Source: CAYFSC01 sp964345695
Lineage (GTDB): Bacteria; Bacteroidota; Rhodothermia; Rhodothermales; Salinibacteraceae
Assembly (NCBI GenBank): GCA_964345695.1
Contig: CAYFSC010000157.1
Span: 1-7,146, forward strand
DNA length: 7,146 bases
Direction: 5' to 3'
The notes beneath the pieces are model-generated. The model was not told the DNA's origin. It was given only the letters and a program-made list of their open reading frames with translations, and ran no database searches. The translations under genes were made by a program, and so were the position numbers. This document shows positions 1-6,023 of the stretch, piece by piece (position 1 is the first letter of the stretch; the number at the start of each line of letters is the position of its first letter).

Positions 1-2054
1 GGATCCGGCACCGGCTCTTCGGGGCGGAAGAGGGGCAGGCAGCTCGTGAAGCAGTCGGCCGAGCCGAGGAGGATGAGCCGGTCGCCCGGCGCCAGTTGGA
101 CATCGCCGGGTGGGTCCGCGATCGTGTCGCCATTGCGGCGGATGGCCAGCACGGTCACGCCGTACGTCTCGGCCAGTGCCAGGTCCGACAGCGGACGCCC
201 AGCGGCGGGCATGGTGTCCCGCACGACGACGGTACGCGTGTGCAGGCCCTCGTCGTCGAGGCCGTCGAGGACCATGCTTGCGGCGGTGTCCGCGTCCGGA
301 CGCATCCGCTCGTAGTCGTGTGCGCGCACCGTCTGGATGTGGGTCCGCACCTCGTCGGCGGAAACGCGGTAGGTGCGCAGGACTTCCGCGAAAAAGCGGA
401 CAGCGGTCTCCAGTTCCACCGGAACGACGATCTCGGCGCCGGCCTCATGCAAACGCTCCACGTCGTCGAGGAAGTCGGCGCGGGCGAGGATTTGCAGCGT
501 CGGGTTCTCGTAGCCGGCGAGCCGGACGGCACGCACCGTCGCCTCGCGGTCGTTAATGGCAACGACGCAGCACTTTGCCTTTTCGATGCCCGCCACCTCC
601 AGCACGTGCGGCCGCGTCGCGTCGCCATAAACGGCGGGAATGCCTTCCGCTTTGGCCGCGGTGATGTTGCGGGGATTGAGGTCGACGACGACGAAGGGAA
701 TGTCCGTCTGCCGCAGCACGCTCGCCAGCCGCTGTCCGCCGGGGCCGTAGCCGGCGATGATCACGTGGTCTTCGAGGTCGATGCCGTGTCCGGCGCCGTT
801 CGTTTCAAGGTCCGCCTCCGGTTCGCGAAGGTGTCCCAGCCACCGCTCCAGCGTCCGCCCCACGACGGGGCCCACTTGCGCGAAGACCGGTGTGGCGAGC
901 ATGAGCAGGACCGTGGCGGCGATGAAGACCTGCTGCCCCGTGGCGCCGAGTCCGGCGGGCGAGAGGCCCACGTTGCGCCCGGCGATGTCGAGAACGAACG
1001 AAAACTCCCCGATCTGCGCCAGGAGCAACCCGGTCGCGCTGGCAACGCGGAGTGGCATGCGAAGGGCGAGCAGGCTAAAGGTCGTGATGAGTCCCTTCAC
1101 GACGAGAACGATGGCGGCGGCGCCGAGGACGAGCGGGAGCGTGTTGAGAAGCACGCTCACGTCGAGCAGCATGCCGACGGACACAAAGAACGCCGCGTTG
1201 AACACGGTCCGCAGCGGCAGGACTTCGCTGAGAGCCTGCGTGCTGTACGGGCTCTCGCTTACAATGAGACCCGCGAGGAAGGCGCCGAGCGCCAGGCTTA
1301 CGTCGGCCAGGCTCGTGATCCACGCCGTCAGGAAGCAGAGGGCGACGACGGTCAGCAAAAACAGTTCGCGGCTCCGGGTGGCGGCCACGCGCTCCAGAAT
1401 GACGGGCACAACTTTTCGGGCCAGGACGACGACCGCCACGATCAGCGCGAGGGCGGTGCCGAGGGCAAGGAGCAGGTCGAGCGTCGAGCCGCCCTGTCCG
1501 CCGAGGAGCGGCATCAGCAGGACCATCACGATGATGGCGAGGTCCTGGAAGATGAGGACGCCGAGGGCGCTCTGCCCGCCGGGTGTGTCCGTCTCGCCGC
1601 GCTCTCCCAGCATGCCGAGCACGATGGCCGTCGACGAGAGCGCCACGAGGCAGCCGGTAAAGATCGCCGAGCGCACGTCGACGCCGAACGCCACGCAGAG
1701 GCCCGTGACCGCTGCGATCGTTCCGGCAACTTGCAGCGATCCGCCGCCCAGCACGAGCCGCTGGATGCGCGCGAGCTTCTCCAGGCTGAACTCGATGCCG
1801 ATCGTAAACAGCAGCAGGATGACGCCCACCTCGGCGAGCGTGTTGACGAGCTCGGGGTCCTCCACGAGCCCGAGTGCGTTCGGCCCAATGATGACTCCCG
1901 CAATCAGAAAGCCCGCGATGGGCACGAGATGCAGGCGGTAGCACACGTAGGCAATGCCCACGCTGACGGCCACCAGGATCGCAAGCTCCGCAAAAAACGG
2001 CGGCGCGGCACCCGCGGCGAGGATGGGAATGAGCGAGGCGGAGGGAGTTAGCAT
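1..2054 (-). CDS. Kef-type cation:proton antiporter (CPA2) with RCK domains, C-terminus cut by window edge
   Basis: An inner-membrane monovalent cation:proton antiporter, probably K+/H+ or Na+/H+, gated by a cytosolic nucleotide-binding module. The frame is open from ATG at 2054 to base 1 (684 codons, no stop seen). Residues about 20-395 form the Na+/H+-exchanger domain with many hydrophobic segments. Family landmarks are LLFTIGIEFSLEKL (81-94), the Kef-like FQD (169-171, with Q-D where Na+/H+ antiporters often have D-D) and GAFLAGLIVSES (257-268). An RCK_N (TrkA-N) Rossmann domain follows at about 429-545, with GYGPGG at 435-440, an acidic strand end VVVDLNP (455-461) and GDAT (477-480). An RCK_C domain is seen at about 605-668. 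E. coli KefB/KefC are about 600-620 residues, so little should be missing. An in-frame TGA lies 15 bases upstream of the ATG, which fixes the start. The ion is not decidable from sequence. A glutathione-gated Kef role is possible but no ancillary KefF/G gene is present. Confidence 0.93.
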   Translation of the reverse strand, partial: MLTPSASLIPILAAGAAPPFFAELAILVAVSVGIAYVCYRLHLVPIAGFLIAGVIIGPNALGLVEDPELVNTLAEVGVILLLFTIGIEFSLEKLARIQRLVLGGGSLQVAGTIAAVTGLCVAFGVDVRSAIFTGCLVALSSTAIVLGMLGERGETDTPGGQSALGVLIFQDLAIIVMVLLMPLLGGQGGSTLDLLLALGTALALIVAVVVLARKVVPVILERVAATRSRELFLLTVVALCFLTAWITSLADVSLALGAFLAGLIVSESPYSTQALSEVLPLRTVFNAAFFVSVGMLLDVSVLLNTLPLVLGAAAIVLVVKGLITTFSLLALRMPLRVASATGLLLAQIGEFSFVLDIAGRNVGLSPAGLGATGQQVFIAATVLLMLATPVFAQVGPVVGRTLERWLGHLREPEADLETNGAGHGIDLEDHVIIAGYGPGGQRLASVLRQTDIPFVVVDLNPRNITAAKAEGIPAVYGDATRPHVLEVAGIEKAKCCVVAINDREATVRAVRLAGYENPTLQILARADFLDDVERLHEAGAEIVVPVELETAVRFFAEVLRTYRVSADEVRTHIQTVRAHDYERMRPDADTAASMVLDGLDDEGLHTRTVVVRDTMPAAGRPLSDLALAETYGVTVLAIRRNGDTIADPPGDVQLAPGDRLILLGSADCFTSCLPLFRPEEPVPD

Positions 2055-2123
2055 TTGTCCGTTCGGTCAACCATCCAATTCGAGAGGACACGAGTCATCC
2101 ATTGGGAGTCATGAGGATCCCCC

Positions 2124-2231
2124 TTACCGGGCGCTCCCACTCATGATGAGCGACATTCGACGGACGAGGGGTTCCCTCTCCCGAAGATCGGGGGAGAGAA
2201 CGTCGCCGTCGTACATGGTCTCTCGACGCAT
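2124..2231 (-). CDS. possible 35-residue small protein or leader peptide
   Basis: A short ORF with ATG at 2231 and TAA at 2124-2126, lying between the cyclophilin (71 bases before) and the antiporter (69 bases after), all on the same strand. Its main support is a strong double Shine-Dalgarno: AGGAG (2245-2241, 9 bases from the ATG) and AGGTG (2240-2236, 4 bases). No annotated gene in the window has a better one. The peptide begins MRRETMYDGDVLSPDL and ends MSLIMSGSAR. It is charged, has no signal peptide or membrane segment, and resembles no family I recognise. Codons 11-20 coincide exactly with a long inverted repeat, so the segment may instead be a structural RNA or DNA element. It could be a leader peptide for the antiporter, a free small protein, or a chance ORF. 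Confidence 0.35.
   Translation of the reverse strand: MRRETMYDGDVLSPDLREREPLVRRMSLIMSGSAR
2171..2201. repeat. imperfect inverted repeat, 14-bp arms with 3-base loop
   Basis: The arms GTTCCCTCTCCCGA (2171-2184) and TCGGGGGAGAGAAC (2188-2201) flank the loop AGA. Twelve of the 14 positions pair; of the other two, one is a G-T wobble in RNA of either strand and one is a mismatch. It lies in the cyclophilin-antiporter spacer, inside the small ORF. There is no U-tract on either side, so it is not a standard intrinsic terminator. It could be a transcript-stabilising hairpin or a dispersed repeat copy. Confidence 0.6.
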
Positions 2232-2302
2232 GATTCACCTCTCCTCAAGACAGAGTCGCGAAACAGCAACTGACTCGTGCCTCATGACGGGTCTGCGGCG
2301 AG

Positions 2303-2794
2303 CTACGTCTTCTCCACGGAAACCGACTTCATTTCGTCGCCCTGCTCGATGGCGTCGACCACATCCTGCCCGTCGGTGACGGTGCCGAAGACGGTGTGCT
2401 TGCCGTCGAGGTGGGGCTGCGCGGCGTGGGTGATGAAGAACTGGCTGCCGTTGGTGTCCGGCCCGGCGTTGGCCATCGACAGCACGCCCGCGGAGTCATG
2501 CTGGAGCGGGTTGTCCTCAAGCTCATCCTCGAACTGATAGCCCGGCCCGCCGCGCCCGCTGCCCGTCGGGTCGCCGCCCTGGACCATGAAGCCGTCGATC
2601 ACGCGGTGAAACGAGGTGCCGTCGTAGAACCCCTCGCCGGCGAGAAAGGCAAAGTTGTTCACGGTCTTCGGCGCGTGCTCGGGATACAGCTCCAGCTCGA
2701 TGTCGCCCTTCTCCGTCTCGATGGTGGCCTCGTAGACGGCGTCGGTGTCGATCTGCATCTCCGGTGGTGCGTCCCAGGTCTGGTGGTTCGGCAT
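2303..2794 (-). CDS. cyclophilin-type peptidyl-prolyl cis-trans isomerase, cytosolic
   Basis: A 163-residue foldase that catalyses cis-trans isomerisation of Xaa-Pro bonds. The single cyclophilin domain covers about residues 20-160. Family signatures are FHRVIDGFMVQGGDPTGSG (62-80), with the catalytic Arg64 equivalent to Arg55 of human CypA, then SMANAGPDTNGSQFFIT (106-122) and HLDGKHTVFG (128-137). The position of the cyclosporin-contacting Trp121 of CypA is His128, as in many bacterial cyclophilins, which predicts weak cyclosporin binding. There is no signal peptide, so it should act in the cytoplasm. The protein is strongly acidic, as in a high-salt cytoplasm. The first ATG was chosen; it adds about 20 residues before the core, and Met13 is an alternative start. 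No Shine-Dalgarno is visible; a CA-rich stretch precedes the ATG. It resembles PpiB-class short cyclophilins, but the specific clients are unknown. Confidence 0.95.
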   Translation of the reverse strand: MPNHQTWDAPPEMQIDTDAVYEATIETEKGDIELELYPEHAPKTVNNFAFLAGEGFYDGTSFHRVIDGFMVQGGDPTGSGRGGPGYQFEDELEDNPLQHDSAGVLSMANAGPDTNGSQFFITHAAQPHLDGKHTVFGTVTDGQDVVDAIEQGDEMKSVSVEKT

Positions 2795-2798
2795 TGCG

Positions 2799-2835
2799 TT
2801 GTGGGTTTTGGGTTGTGAGTTGTGGGTTGTGCGTT
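2799..2835. repeat. degenerate G/T low-complexity repeat before the cyclophilin start
   Basis: The plus strand is almost only G and T, built of variants of GTTGTGGGTT (for example GTTGTGAGTT at 2812-2821). Read in the gene direction it is CA-rich (CACAACCC units) and ends five bases before the cyclophilin ATG, so it would be an unstructured 5' leader. Similar strand-biased stretches lie in the other spacers of this strand. Confidence 0.65.
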
Positions 2836-2839
2836 GAGT

Positions 2840-2853
2840 GGAGCGCGCGCTCC
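2840..2853. repeat. perfect 14-base palindrome GGAGCGCGCGCTCC
   Basis: A perfectly self-complementary 14-mer located 46-59 bases upstream of the cyclophilin ATG. As RNA it would form a 5-bp hairpin with a GCGC loop; as DNA it could be a dimeric regulator site. No U-tract follows on either strand, so a simple terminator is unlikely. Function unknown. Confidence 0.4.
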
Positions 2854-2897
2854 TGTAGATCGCGGTGAGCTCGAGCGTAAACCGGTGGGCAGAAGCG

Positions 2898-2914
2898 CTC
2901 TATCCTCCATCCTC
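2898..2914. repeat. left copy of the 17-mer flanking assembly gap 1
   Basis: CTCTATCCTCCATCCTC occurs directly before the N block and again directly after it (3015-3031). The motif itself has internal TCCTC/ATCCTC repetition. Either the gap hides a tandem array of this unit, or the two contig ends overlap and were not merged. Confidence 0.7.
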
Positions 2915-3014
2915 NNNNNNNNNNNNNNNNNNNNNNNNNNNNNNNNNNNNNNNNNNNNNNNNNNNNNNNNNNNNNNNNNNNNNNNNNNNNNNNNNNNNNN
3001 NNNNNNNNNNNNNN
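2915..3014. other. assembly gap of 100 N
   Basis: Exactly 100 undetermined bases, the conventional placeholder for a scaffold gap of unknown length. It sits in the proA-cyclophilin spacer and interrupts no recognised gene. Confidence 0.98.
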
Positions 3015-3031
3015 CTCTATCCTCCATCCTC
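3015..3031. repeat. right copy of the 17-mer flanking assembly gap 1
   Basis: Identical to 2898-2914. It begins right after the N block, 13 bases downstream (in gene direction) of the proA stop codon. Confidence 0.7.
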
Positions 3032-3044
3032 GATTGTCTATTCG

Positions 3045-4325
3045 CTATTTCCGAACCTCGTGGCGCGTCTCGCCCTCGCCGTGCACGACGAACTTTTGTG
3101 TCGTGAGCGCCTGCAGGCCCATCGGACCGTAGGCGTGGAGCTTCGTCGTGGAGATGCCGATTTCGGCGCCCAGGCCGAGCTCGCCGCCGTCCGAGAAACG
3201 AGACGACGCGTTCACGAGCACGACGGAGGCGTCGACGGTCCGCACGAATCGGCGCGAGGTGGGCAGGTCGTCGGTGGCGATGACTTCGGTGTGGTTCGAG
3301 CCGTACGTGGCGATGTGCTCCATCGCGGCGTCGGTATCGGAGACGACGCGGACGGCAAGCGTGAGGTCCAGGTACTCGGCGGCGTAGTCGTCCTCGGTGG
3401 CCGGGGCGATGGCGGGCAGAATCTGGCGCGTATGCTCCCCGCCGCGGAGCTCCACGTCTGCATCGTCCAGAAGCGCCTTGGCCCGCGGGAGGAAATCATC
3501 CGCCACGTCCTCGTGCACGAGCAGCGTCTCCAGCGCGTTGCACACGCTGGGGCGCGACACCTTGCCGTCGAGCAGCAGATCCTCGGCAATCTCCAGGTCG
3601 GCGGCCCGGTCGACGTACAGGTGACAGACGCCCTTGTAGTGCTTGATGACCGGGATGCGGCTCGTTTCGTCGACGAAGCGGATGAGGCCCTCGCCGCCGC
3701 GCGGAATGACGAGGTCGAGGTGCTCGTTGAGCGTCAGCATCTCCTGGACGGCGGCGCGGTCGGTGGTGGGCACGAGCGTGATGGCGGCCGGATCGACGTC
3801 TTCGGCGTCCAGGGCGGCGTGCAGCGCGTCGGCGACGGCGTGATTCGAGTGGAACGCCTCCGATCCGCCGCGCAGGAAGACCGCGTTGCCGGCCTTGAAG
3901 CAGAGCCCGGCGGCGTCGGACGTGACGTTCGGGCGCGCCTCGTAGATCATCGCGATGACGCCCAGCGGGATGCGCATACGGCCCACCTCGATGCCGCTTG
4001 GCCGCTTCCGCGTGCCCGACATCTCCCCGACCGGATCGCTGAAGGAGGCGACATCGCGCAGCGCGTCGGCCATGGTGCGGACGCGCTCTTCGTTGAGGAC
4101 GAGCCGATCGATCATCGCGTCGGGCAATCCGTCGGAGCGCGCACCGGTCACGTCCTTCTCGTTGGCCGCAAGGATGGAATCCATGTGATCCTCCAGCGCC
4201 TCAGCCATGCGGCGCAGGACGCGGTTCTTCCGCTCGGTGGAGAGCGTCGCAACCTGCCGCGACGCACGCCGGCAGTCGGCGGCCAGCGATTCGATGGACG
4301 GAGTGTCGGTGATCGTTTCGGGCAT
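3045..4325 (-). CDS. proA: glutamate-5-semialdehyde dehydrogenase (gamma-glutamyl phosphate reductase)
   Basis: The second enzyme of proline synthesis: it reduces gamma-glutamyl phosphate with NADPH to glutamate-5-semialdehyde, which cyclises to pyrroline-5-carboxylate. The protein has 426 residues, the usual length for ProA, in the aldehyde dehydrogenase superfamily. Visible landmarks are IPLGVIAMIYEARPNVT (119-135, cofactor domain), DGKVSRPSVCNALETL (253-268) with catalytic Cys262, the ProA signature AMEHIATYGSNHTEVI (334-349) and the C-terminal SSRFSDGGELGLGAEIGIST (374-393). Tyr399 in LHAYGPMG is unusual; Arg is common there. The ATG at 4325 gives the normal ProA N-terminus, but no Shine-Dalgarno is seen. 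proB lies upstream on the same strand, across a spacer of at least 350 bases with a gap, so ProB-ProA channelling is plausible but tight translational coupling is not. Confidence 0.97.
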   Translation of the reverse strand: MPETITDTPSIESLAADCRRASRQVATLSTERKNRVLRRMAEALEDHMDSILAANEKDVTGARSDGLPDAMIDRLVLNEERVRTMADALRDVASFSDPVGEMSGTRKRPSGIEVGRMRIPLGVIAMIYEARPNVTSDAAGLCFKAGNAVFLRGGSEAFHSNHAVADALHAALDAEDVDPAAITLVPTTDRAAVQEMLTLNEHLDLVIPRGGEGLIRFVDETSRIPVIKHYKGVCHLYVDRAADLEIAEDLLLDGKVSRPSVCNALETLLVHEDVADDFLPRAKALLDDADVELRGGEHTRQILPAIAPATEDDYAAEYLDLTLAVRVVSDTDAAMEHIATYGSNHTEVIATDDLPTSRRFVRTVDASVVLVNASSRFSDGGELGLGAEIGISTTKLHAYGPMGLQALTTQKFVVHGEGETRHEVRK

Positions 4326-4402
4326 GACGGTTGGGTGGGCAGTGCAATCGGTCGTGGATAGGAACAGCTATACCCGAAGCGCGAGAGGTTGCTCCGAAGG
4401 GG

Positions 4403-4502
4403 NNNNNNNNNNNNNNNNNNNNNNNNNNNNNNNNNNNNNNNNNNNNNNNNNNNNNNNNNNNNNNNNNNNNNNNNNNNNNNNNNNNNNNNNNNNNNNNNNN
4501 NN
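4403..4502. other. assembly gap of 100 N
   Basis: Exactly 100 undetermined bases, again a placeholder of unknown true length, in the proB-proA spacer. Unlike gap 1, the flanks share no obvious repeat. A small gene or repeat could be hidden here. Confidence 0.98.
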
Positions 4503-4593
4503 AGCTCCTGATGCCGTTTCGGATCCAACATGTCGCCGTGTGGTGGACGCTCGCGGAGCGGTCCCCGTTGGCGGCGGCGCCTCGAAACCGTGC

Positions 4594-4615
4594 CCACGTT
4601 CCACGTTGAATGTTC
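4594..4615. repeat. short tandem repeat CCACGTT x2 plus a diverged copy
   Basis: CCACGTT at 4594-4600 is followed at once by CCACGTT at 4601-4607 and then GAATGTT at 4608-4614. It is a short degenerate array in non-coding sequence. Confidence 0.45.
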
Positions 4616-4649
4616 TCCCGTTCCGAACGACCGGACCACGGTCAAGGCC

Positions 4650-4675
4650 GTCGGCCCCGGGTCGATCGGGGCGAC
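4650..4675. repeat. stable hairpin downstream of proB
   Basis: GTC (4650-4652) and GCCCCG (4654-4659) pair with CGGGGC (4667-4672) and GAC (4673-4675), giving a 9-bp, mostly G-C stem with one bulged G (4653) and a seven-base loop. It lies about 100 bases after the proB stop. It has no adjoining T-run in the gene direction, so it is at best an unusual terminator or an RNA-stabilising/processing element between proB and proA. Confidence 0.4.
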
Positions 4676-4725
4676 ATTTCCATTCGGAAAACGCATGGCG
4701 TTGGGCTCCATCGGAACGGGTTCGC

Positions 4726-4776
4726 AATCAAGAACCAATCACGAACAACCAACCATGAACCACCAGCAAAAGACAA
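4726..4776. repeat. degenerate A/C low-complexity repeat after proB
   Basis: The plus strand is dominated by A and C, with repeated AACCA/GAACAACC/GAACCA words (for example GAACAACCAACCATGAACCA at 4743-4762). It abuts the proB stop codon. Read in gene direction it is a TGGTT-rich 3' tail. It resembles the repeat before the cyclophilin in style but is on the opposite strand. Confidence 0.55.
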
Positions 4777-5919
4777 CTACCGAGCCGTCAACACCAGATC
4801 GTCGCGGTGGATAACGTGGTCGGTCGGGGCGTACCCGAGGACGTCCTCGATGGCATGGCTCTGCAGCCCTTGGATGCGCTGCAGGTCGGTCGCGCCGTAC
4901 TGCGTGATGCCCTTTGCAACCTGGGCGGTTGCCTCGTCGCTCTCGACCTTGACCGCCACGGCATCGCCCCGCTCGAAGGTGCCCTCGACCCCAACAACCC
5001 CTGATGGAAGCAGCGAGGCCCCGCGCATGCGAAGCGCGTCGGCCGCCCCGGCGTCCACAATGATGCGTCCTGCGGTGGGCAGGGCGTGGAGCATCCAGTG
5101 CTTGCGCGCCGAAAGGCGCCGGGTGCGGTCGCGACCATCGAAGAGCGTCCCGGGGACCGCGCCGCGGGCGAGGGCATCGAGGTGGCTCCCTTTCGTGCCG
5201 TTGATCAGCACCGTGTCGATGCCGTAGTCGGTGGCCTTCTCGGCGGCCTCAACCTTCGTGCGCATCCCGCCCGTGGCGGCCGCGTGATGCGATCCGCCGG
5301 CCATCGCGTAGATGGAGTCGTCGATGGCGGCCACGCGACGGAATCGTTTGGCATCGGGATGTTCGTGCGGGTCCGCGTCGTAGAAGCCGTCGACGTCGCT
5401 GCAGATGACGAGCAGGTCGGCCTCGGCAAGCACAGCCACGTAGGCGCTCAGGTTGTCGTTGTCGCCCACCTGCAGCTCCTCGGTGGCTACGGTGTCGTTC
5501 TCGTTTACGACGGGGAGCGTGTCGGCTGCGAGCAGCTCGGCGATGGTGTTCTTGGCGTTCACAAAGCGGGACCGGCGCTGCACGTCGTCGTATGTGAGAA
5601 GCACCTGCGCGCAGGCCGCGTCGAAGAGGCGGCTCCAGTGCTGCATGAGGCGGGGCTGCCCGATGGCGGCCAGCGCCTGCCGCTCCGGAATGGAGAGCCC
5701 GGTGCCCGGCCCGGTGCGTCCCTGGGCCGCCAGCCCGGCGGCGACAGCGCCGGAGGAAACAAGAATCACCTCCTTGCCGCGGCGTCGCGCTTCGGTGATG
5801 AACCGCGCGATGGCGAGCAGGTGGGTGGTGGAGCAGCCGCGCTCGTCGGGCGCCACCAGAGCGCTGCCCACCTTGACAACGGCACGGTTCCAGTCAGGCA
5901 GGTCCGGCAAGGTCGGCAT
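4777..5919 (-). CDS. proB: glutamate 5-kinase with PUA domain
   Basis: The first, committed enzyme of proline synthesis: it phosphorylates L-glutamate with ATP to gamma-glutamyl phosphate and in most bacteria is feedback-inhibited by proline. It has 380 residues, against about 367-375 for typical ProB. Residues about 11-265 form the amino-acid kinase fold: VVKVGSALV (14-22), LVSSGAVAAG (53-62), AAIGQ (84-88), NENDTVAT (139-146), GDNDNLSA (152-159), SDVDGFYD (174-181) and the lysine-bearing TGGMRTKVEAA (216-226). A C-terminal PUA domain spans about 285-360 (RIIVDAGAADALRMRG onward). The frame continues upstream to an ATG at 6066, but those 49 extra residues are Cys/His-rich and unlike any ProB; MPTLPDLPDW at 5919 puts the kinase motif where it belongs. 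There is no Shine-Dalgarno. proA is next downstream. Confidence 0.96.
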   Translation of the reverse strand: MPTLPDLPDWNRAVVKVGSALVAPDERGCSTTHLLAIARFITEARRRGKEVILVSSGAVAAGLAAQGRTGPGTGLSIPERQALAAIGQPRLMQHWSRLFDAACAQVLLTYDDVQRRSRFVNAKNTIAELLAADTLPVVNENDTVATEELQVGDNDNLSAYVAVLAEADLLVICSDVDGFYDADPHEHPDAKRFRRVAAIDDSIYAMAGGSHHAAATGGMRTKVEAAEKATDYGIDTVLINGTKGSHLDALARGAVPGTLFDGRDRTRRLSARKHWMLHALPTAGRIIVDAGAADALRMRGASLLPSGVVGVEGTFERGDAVAVKVESDEATAQVAKGITQYGATDLQRIQGLQSHAIEDVLGYAPTDHVIHRDDLVLTAR

Positions 5920-5989
5920 CAGCGGTGCGAGATCCGAAGGGAAGCAGAGGACAAGCAGGCAACAATGATAGTGCAATCGGCGACCGACG

Positions 5990-6018
5990 TTGCATGCGGC
6001 CTCCGGAGCCTGCATAAT
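5990..6018 (+). promoter_or_regulatory. candidate sigma70-like promoter facing the GNAT gene
   Basis: TTGCAT (5990-5995) and CATAAT (6013-6018) are separated by exactly 17 bases, close to TTGACA-N17-TATAAT. It would leave a leader of about 350 bases before the GNAT ATG, which is long, and primary sigma factors in this phylum may prefer other motifs. Treat as weak. Confidence 0.25.
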
Positions 6019-6023
6019 GAGCT

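Larger units (their letters stand above)
4326..4776. other. proB-proA spacer without a convincing gene
   Basis: This 451-base stretch, including 100 N, separates two genes that are usually adjacent or overlapping. The frames here give only short, Arg-rich, low-complexity translations that run through the N block, and none resembles a known protein. It holds a stable hairpin (4650-4675), a tandem CCACGTT pair (4594-4607) and an A/C-rich repeat next to the proB stop. I see no tRNA or riboswitch. Confidence 0.6.

Noticed and set aside
96..2051. A 651-codon plus-strand open frame opposite the antiporter
   Set aside because: It is an antisense shadow in GC-rich DNA. Its translation is rich in His, Arg, Glu and Asp with no recognisable domain, while the minus strand encodes a clear antiporter with membrane and RCK motifs.
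2799..2853. CRISPR-like array
   Set aside because: The repeats are short, degenerate and without regular unique spacers; it is a low-complexity stretch plus a palindrome.
2865..4361. A 498-codon plus-strand frame opposite proA
   Set aside because: It runs through the 100-N block and is fully antisense to a convincing ProA; no motif is visible.
4650..4675. The hairpin as an intrinsic terminator of proB
   Set aside because: The stem is strong, but no T-run follows in the gene direction and it lies about 100 bases past the stop, so the terminator label is not justified.
4148..4738. A minus-strand frame spanning gap 2 between proB and proA
   Set aside because: It starts at TTG, depends on N bases being open, and then overlaps proA out of frame; the visible residues match no family.
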